From: an uncultured Burkholderiales bacterium
GTDB lineage: Bacteria > Pseudomonadota > Gammaproteobacteria > Burkholderiales > Burkholderiaceae_C
Assembly: GCA_903926695.1 (NCBI GenBank)
Contig: CAIYKK010000196.1
Span: forward strand, 1 to 5,622
Direction: 5' to 3'
Length of the DNA stretch: 5,622 bases
Below, one piece after another: positions 4,887 through 5,622 of this stretch. Position 1 is the stretch's first letter, and each line of letters starts with the position of its first letter. The position numbers and the translations under genes are program-made. The notes beneath the pieces were generated by a model. That model was not told where the DNA came from. It saw only the letters and a list, made by a program, of their open reading frames with translations, and searched no databases.

Positions 4887-5365
4887 GCCGCCGCCGCCGT
4901 CGAAAACAGCGTGCCGTCCGCGCCCAGAAACTCCATGCGGGTACTGGCCACCCGCGAGCCCAGGCGCAGCACTTCGGCGCGCAATTCAAAATGGTCGCTG
5001 ATGCCGGGGCGCAGGTAATCGACGCGCAGGTCAATCGTGCCCAGCTTGGCAAAACGGTGCAGGCGCTGCAGCGGCGCCTCGTCCATGTGGCGTGCCCCGA
5101 GGGCGGCCATCACCGCCAGCCCGCCCATCGCGTCCAGCCCGGCGCTGATCACGCCGCCGTGCAGCCGGTTGTAGGCGTAATGGCCGACCAGTTCGGGGCG
5201 CATGTCGATGCGCGCCGTCACCCGCTCGGGCCGCAGCGAGGTGATTTTTAAACCCAGCACCTGGTTGAAAACGATTTTTTCCTCAAAGATGGCGGTCAGG
5301 CCGGTGATGAATTCTTCCTCGAATTCGGGGGCGGGGTGTGGGGCGTGCGTCAGGTGTTTGGTCAT
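4871..5365 (-). CDS. yigI: YigI-like acyl-CoA thioesterase (PaaI-type hotdog)
   Basis: A 164-residue single hotdog domain that would hydrolyse medium- or long-chain acyl-CoA thioesters in the cytoplasm. The active-site signature N-R-L-H-G-G-V-I-S-x-x-L-D is at 66-78, and GTIDLRVDYLRPG at 109-121 is nearly identical to the corresponding stretch of E. coli YigI. The strand ending ASTRMEF (140-146) and the final AAAAYIVS (157-164) also fit. Start: ATG 5365 (MTKHLTH) is preferred. ATG 5374 and GTG 5407 are in frame upstream but add only residues unlike the family, and none of the three has a strong ribosome-binding site. The extra 30 or so N-terminal residues before the hotdog fold include an acidic EFEEEF patch. 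Its stop overlaps cca tail to tail. A terminator at 5410-5432 separates it from the phasin gene, so it probably has its own promoter. Confidence 0.9.
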   Translation of the reverse strand: MTKHLTHAPHPAPEFEEEFITGLTAIFEEKIVFNQVLGLKITSLRPERVTARIDMRPELVGHYAYNRLHGGVISAGLDAMGGLAVMAALGARHMDEAPLQRLHRFAKLGTIDLRVDYLRPGISDHFELRAEVLRLGSRVASTRMEFLGADGTLFSTAAAAYIVS

Positions 5366-5409
5366 GGATTGCATTGTCAGGCAGCAGGGCACGCAGCGCA
5401 GGCGCACGC

Positions 5410-5432
5410 AAAAACGGCGCCCGAAGGTGCCG
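5410..5432 (-). terminator. Rho-independent terminator of the phasin gene (cUUCGg hairpin)
   Basis: On the minus strand CGGCACC, loop TTCG, GGCGCCG forms a 7-bp stem with one G-U pair, closed by the extra-stable C(UUCG)G tetraloop and followed by five Ts (5414-5410). It lies 61 bp beyond the phasin stop and upstream of the YigI-like gene. The plus strand also has five Ts after the stem (5434-5438), so it could work in both directions. Confidence 0.85.
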
Positions 5433-5445
5433 CTTTTTCTGAATC

Positions 5446-5469
5446 GTTCAGGGCCGTGGAGCCGTGAAC
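5446..5469. repeat. Second hairpin in the phasin 3' untranslated region
   Basis: GTTCAGGGC and GCCGTGAAC pair over nine positions with one mismatch, enclosing a 6-nt loop (CGTGGA). It lies between the phasin stop and its terminator and has no T-run. It may protect the transcript's 3' end. Confidence 0.35.
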
Positions 5470-5492
5470 CGCCCGATGACTGGCGTGAAGCC

Positions 5493-5622
5493 TTACAGCT
5501 TTTGGCCGGACGCAGCGTTCATGTTGGACTCGACCAGCTTGGCGGCCTGCTTGGCCGCTTTCTGGGCCGACTCCATCGCGTTGGTGCCGGCGCTCATGGC
5601 CGACTTGATCACGACCACGGCG
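5493..5622 (-). CDS. Phasin family protein, C-terminal fragment
   Basis: The last 42 complete codons of a gene that continues beyond the right edge; stop TAA at 5495-5493. The visible part is an alanine- and lysine-rich amphipathic helix (VVVIKSAMSAGTNAMESAQ, then KAAKQAAKLVESNMNAA) ending SGQKL. This matches the C-terminal region of proteobacterial phasins, small proteins that coat polyhydroxyalkanoate granules and control their size and number. Repeats of 'K-A-A-K-Q-A-A' are typical of the family in Burkholderiales. Low complexity makes the call less certain than for the enzymes, because other Ala-rich helical proteins can look alike. Its 3' region holds a clear terminator. Confidence 0.75.
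   Translation of the reverse strand, partial: AVVVIKSAMSAGTNAMESAQKAAKQAAKLVESNMNAASGQKL

Overview
The window looks like chromosomal DNA from a GC-rich betaproteobacterium, most likely Comamonadaceae (a Rhodoferax- or Polaromonas-like relative). The basis is the strong GC-rich codon bias, a phasin gene (polyhydroxyalkanoate storage), the protein types and the arrangement of ordinary housekeeping genes. The genus is inferred from sequence character only.

Layout from left to right. (1) Bases 1-203 are the left end of an IS200/IS605-type element on the minus strand. They hold the first 31 codons of a TnpB-like protein, a terminal imperfect palindrome, and a TTAC/AAAG pair like the one used by IS608. 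(2) Bases 204-299 are a short host stretch with an open frame that the element interrupts. (3) Bases 300-1256 (minus) encode an NAD(P)-binding epimerase-like protein of the 'complex I NDUFA9 subunit' type. (4) After a 233-bp divergent intergenic region with three 10-bp-phased repeats, bases 1490-1981 (plus) encode a small exported protein built from two 73%-identical cysteine-rich modules joined by a Pro/Ala linker. (5) Bases 1996-2060 (minus) are the last 20 codons of a hotdog acyl-CoA thioesterase, cut off by (6) a complete ISAs1-family insertion sequence at 2061-3283. (7) Bases 3284-3569 are an unassigned stretch that does not contain the missing part of the thioesterase. (8) Bases 3570-4886 (plus) encode the CCA-adding enzyme Cca. 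(9) Bases 4871-5365 (minus) encode a YigI-like thioesterase that overlaps cca tail to tail. (10) A strong cUUCGg hairpin terminator follows, and then the C-terminal end of a phasin gene (minus) that runs off the right edge.

The genes do not form one pathway. Cca works in tRNA maturation, the two thioesterases (one dead) in acyl-CoA turnover, the phasin on PHA granules, and the epimerase-like protein probably in respiratory or lipid/quinone metabolism. The main story is mobile-element remodelling. Two unrelated elements (IS200/IS605 and ISAs1) lie about 1.9 kb apart. The ISAs1 copy has perfect 15-bp terminal repeats but no target duplication and only one side of the gene it sits in, which points to a deletion or rearrangement next to the IS. 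I did not find a convincing new defence or biosynthetic system. The least described coding feature is the duplicated Cys-rich exported protein.
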